A DNA stretch of 64,000 nucleotides from Stella humosa (GTDB lineage Bacteria; Pseudomonadota; Alphaproteobacteria; ATCC43930; Allostellaceae), in assembly GCF_006738645.1 (NCBI RefSeq), contig NZ_AP019700.1:508001-572000 (forward strand), in the 5' to 3' direction. Shown here in pieces: positions 63,975 through 64,000 of the stretch. The notes under the pieces are model-generated. The model was given only the letters and a program-made list of their open reading frames with translations. It searched no databases and was not told where the DNA came from. Position numbers and translations under genes: made by a program. Numbering within the stretch: the first letter of the stretch is position 1; each line of letters opens with the position of its first letter.

Positions 63975-64000
63975 ATGGACATCACCAAGGCCACCTTCCA
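63975..64000 (+). CDS. Start of the next gene, probably the large UxaA-type subunit (partial)
   Basis: An ATG at 63975, 2 bp after the SAF-domain stop, opens MDITKATF and runs off the window. Position and spacing suggest the large catalytic subunit of the same UxaA-type dehydratase. Only eight codons are visible, so the call rests on context. Confidence 0.4.

Overview
The window is a dense, high-GC stretch (roughly 70% by eye) of bacterial chromosome. Gene content and synteny point to an alphaproteobacterium, most likely Rhodospirillales-like. The pointers are the gpmI-envC-ctpA-rppH order, an encapsulated ferritin whose key residues carry the same numbering as I recall for Rhodospirillum rubrum EncFtn, many ABC uptake systems with Tat or Sec leaders, and many GntR/FCD and LysR-type regulators. 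I see no rRNA, tRNA, CRISPR array or intact insertion sequence. This placement is inference; no search was run.

Layout. 1-7.4 kb: truncated allophanate hydrolase (-), a divergent GntR/FCD regulator with a dyad operator, and a complete dipeptide/oligopeptide-type ABC operon. 7.5-13.1 kb (-): a housekeeping block of gpmI, envC-like activator, ctpA, rppH, a small HEXXH metallopeptidase and a small GNAT protein. 13.2-18.4 kb: a glutamate-1-semialdehyde-aminomutase-like aminotransferase divergent from a polyamine-type ABC operon. 18.4-25.8 kb: Phd/PIN toxin-antitoxin pair, flavoprotein monooxygenase, pirin, MarR, a MoaD/ThiS-like protein coupled to an Asp-box propeller, PPK2 kinase plus carboxymuconolactone-decarboxylase-like protein, and a CmcJ-type oxidoreductase. 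25.8-33.9 kb: a BMP-type binding protein frameshifted in an 11-G run, a TauD dioxygenase, a LOG protein, two tandem family VIII serine hydrolases, and ergothioneine genes egtB-egtD. 34-41.3 kb: hydantoinase A/B genes plus an SsuABC/TauABC-like transporter, divergent from a TetR regulator with a RutR-like operator between them. 41.4-47.2 kb: queE, a fused two-half CydDC-like ABC exporter, a LysR regulator facing it across a long dyad, and a low-GC islet with an unknown gene. 47.2-50.8 kb: a Tat-like amidohydrolase, an encapsulin shell with encapsulated ferritin, and a relB/yafQ pair whose toxin is broken. 50.8-57.5 kb: DEAD-box helicase, class III transaminase, divergent C45 acyltransferase-amidase pair, and a GntR regulator with two winged helices. 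57.6-64 kb: two paralogous family 5 binding proteins around an alpha/beta hydrolase, FhuF-like ferric reductase, old-yellow-enzyme homologue, and the start of a UxaA-type dehydratase operon.

Functional theme. Apart from the housekeeping block, the window reads as a scavenging region for nitrogenous organic compounds (peptides, polyamines, hydantoins, amides, amino-acid amines). Local regulators sit beside the operons they probably control. Iron handling appears twice (encapsulated ferritin, FhuF). The most unusual items are the MoaD/ThiS-like plus Asp-box propeller pair, the double-winged-helix GntR regulator, the homopolymer-frameshifted BMP protein, the fused CydDC-like exporter with its 45-bp dyad, and the low-GC islet at the end of the LysR gene.
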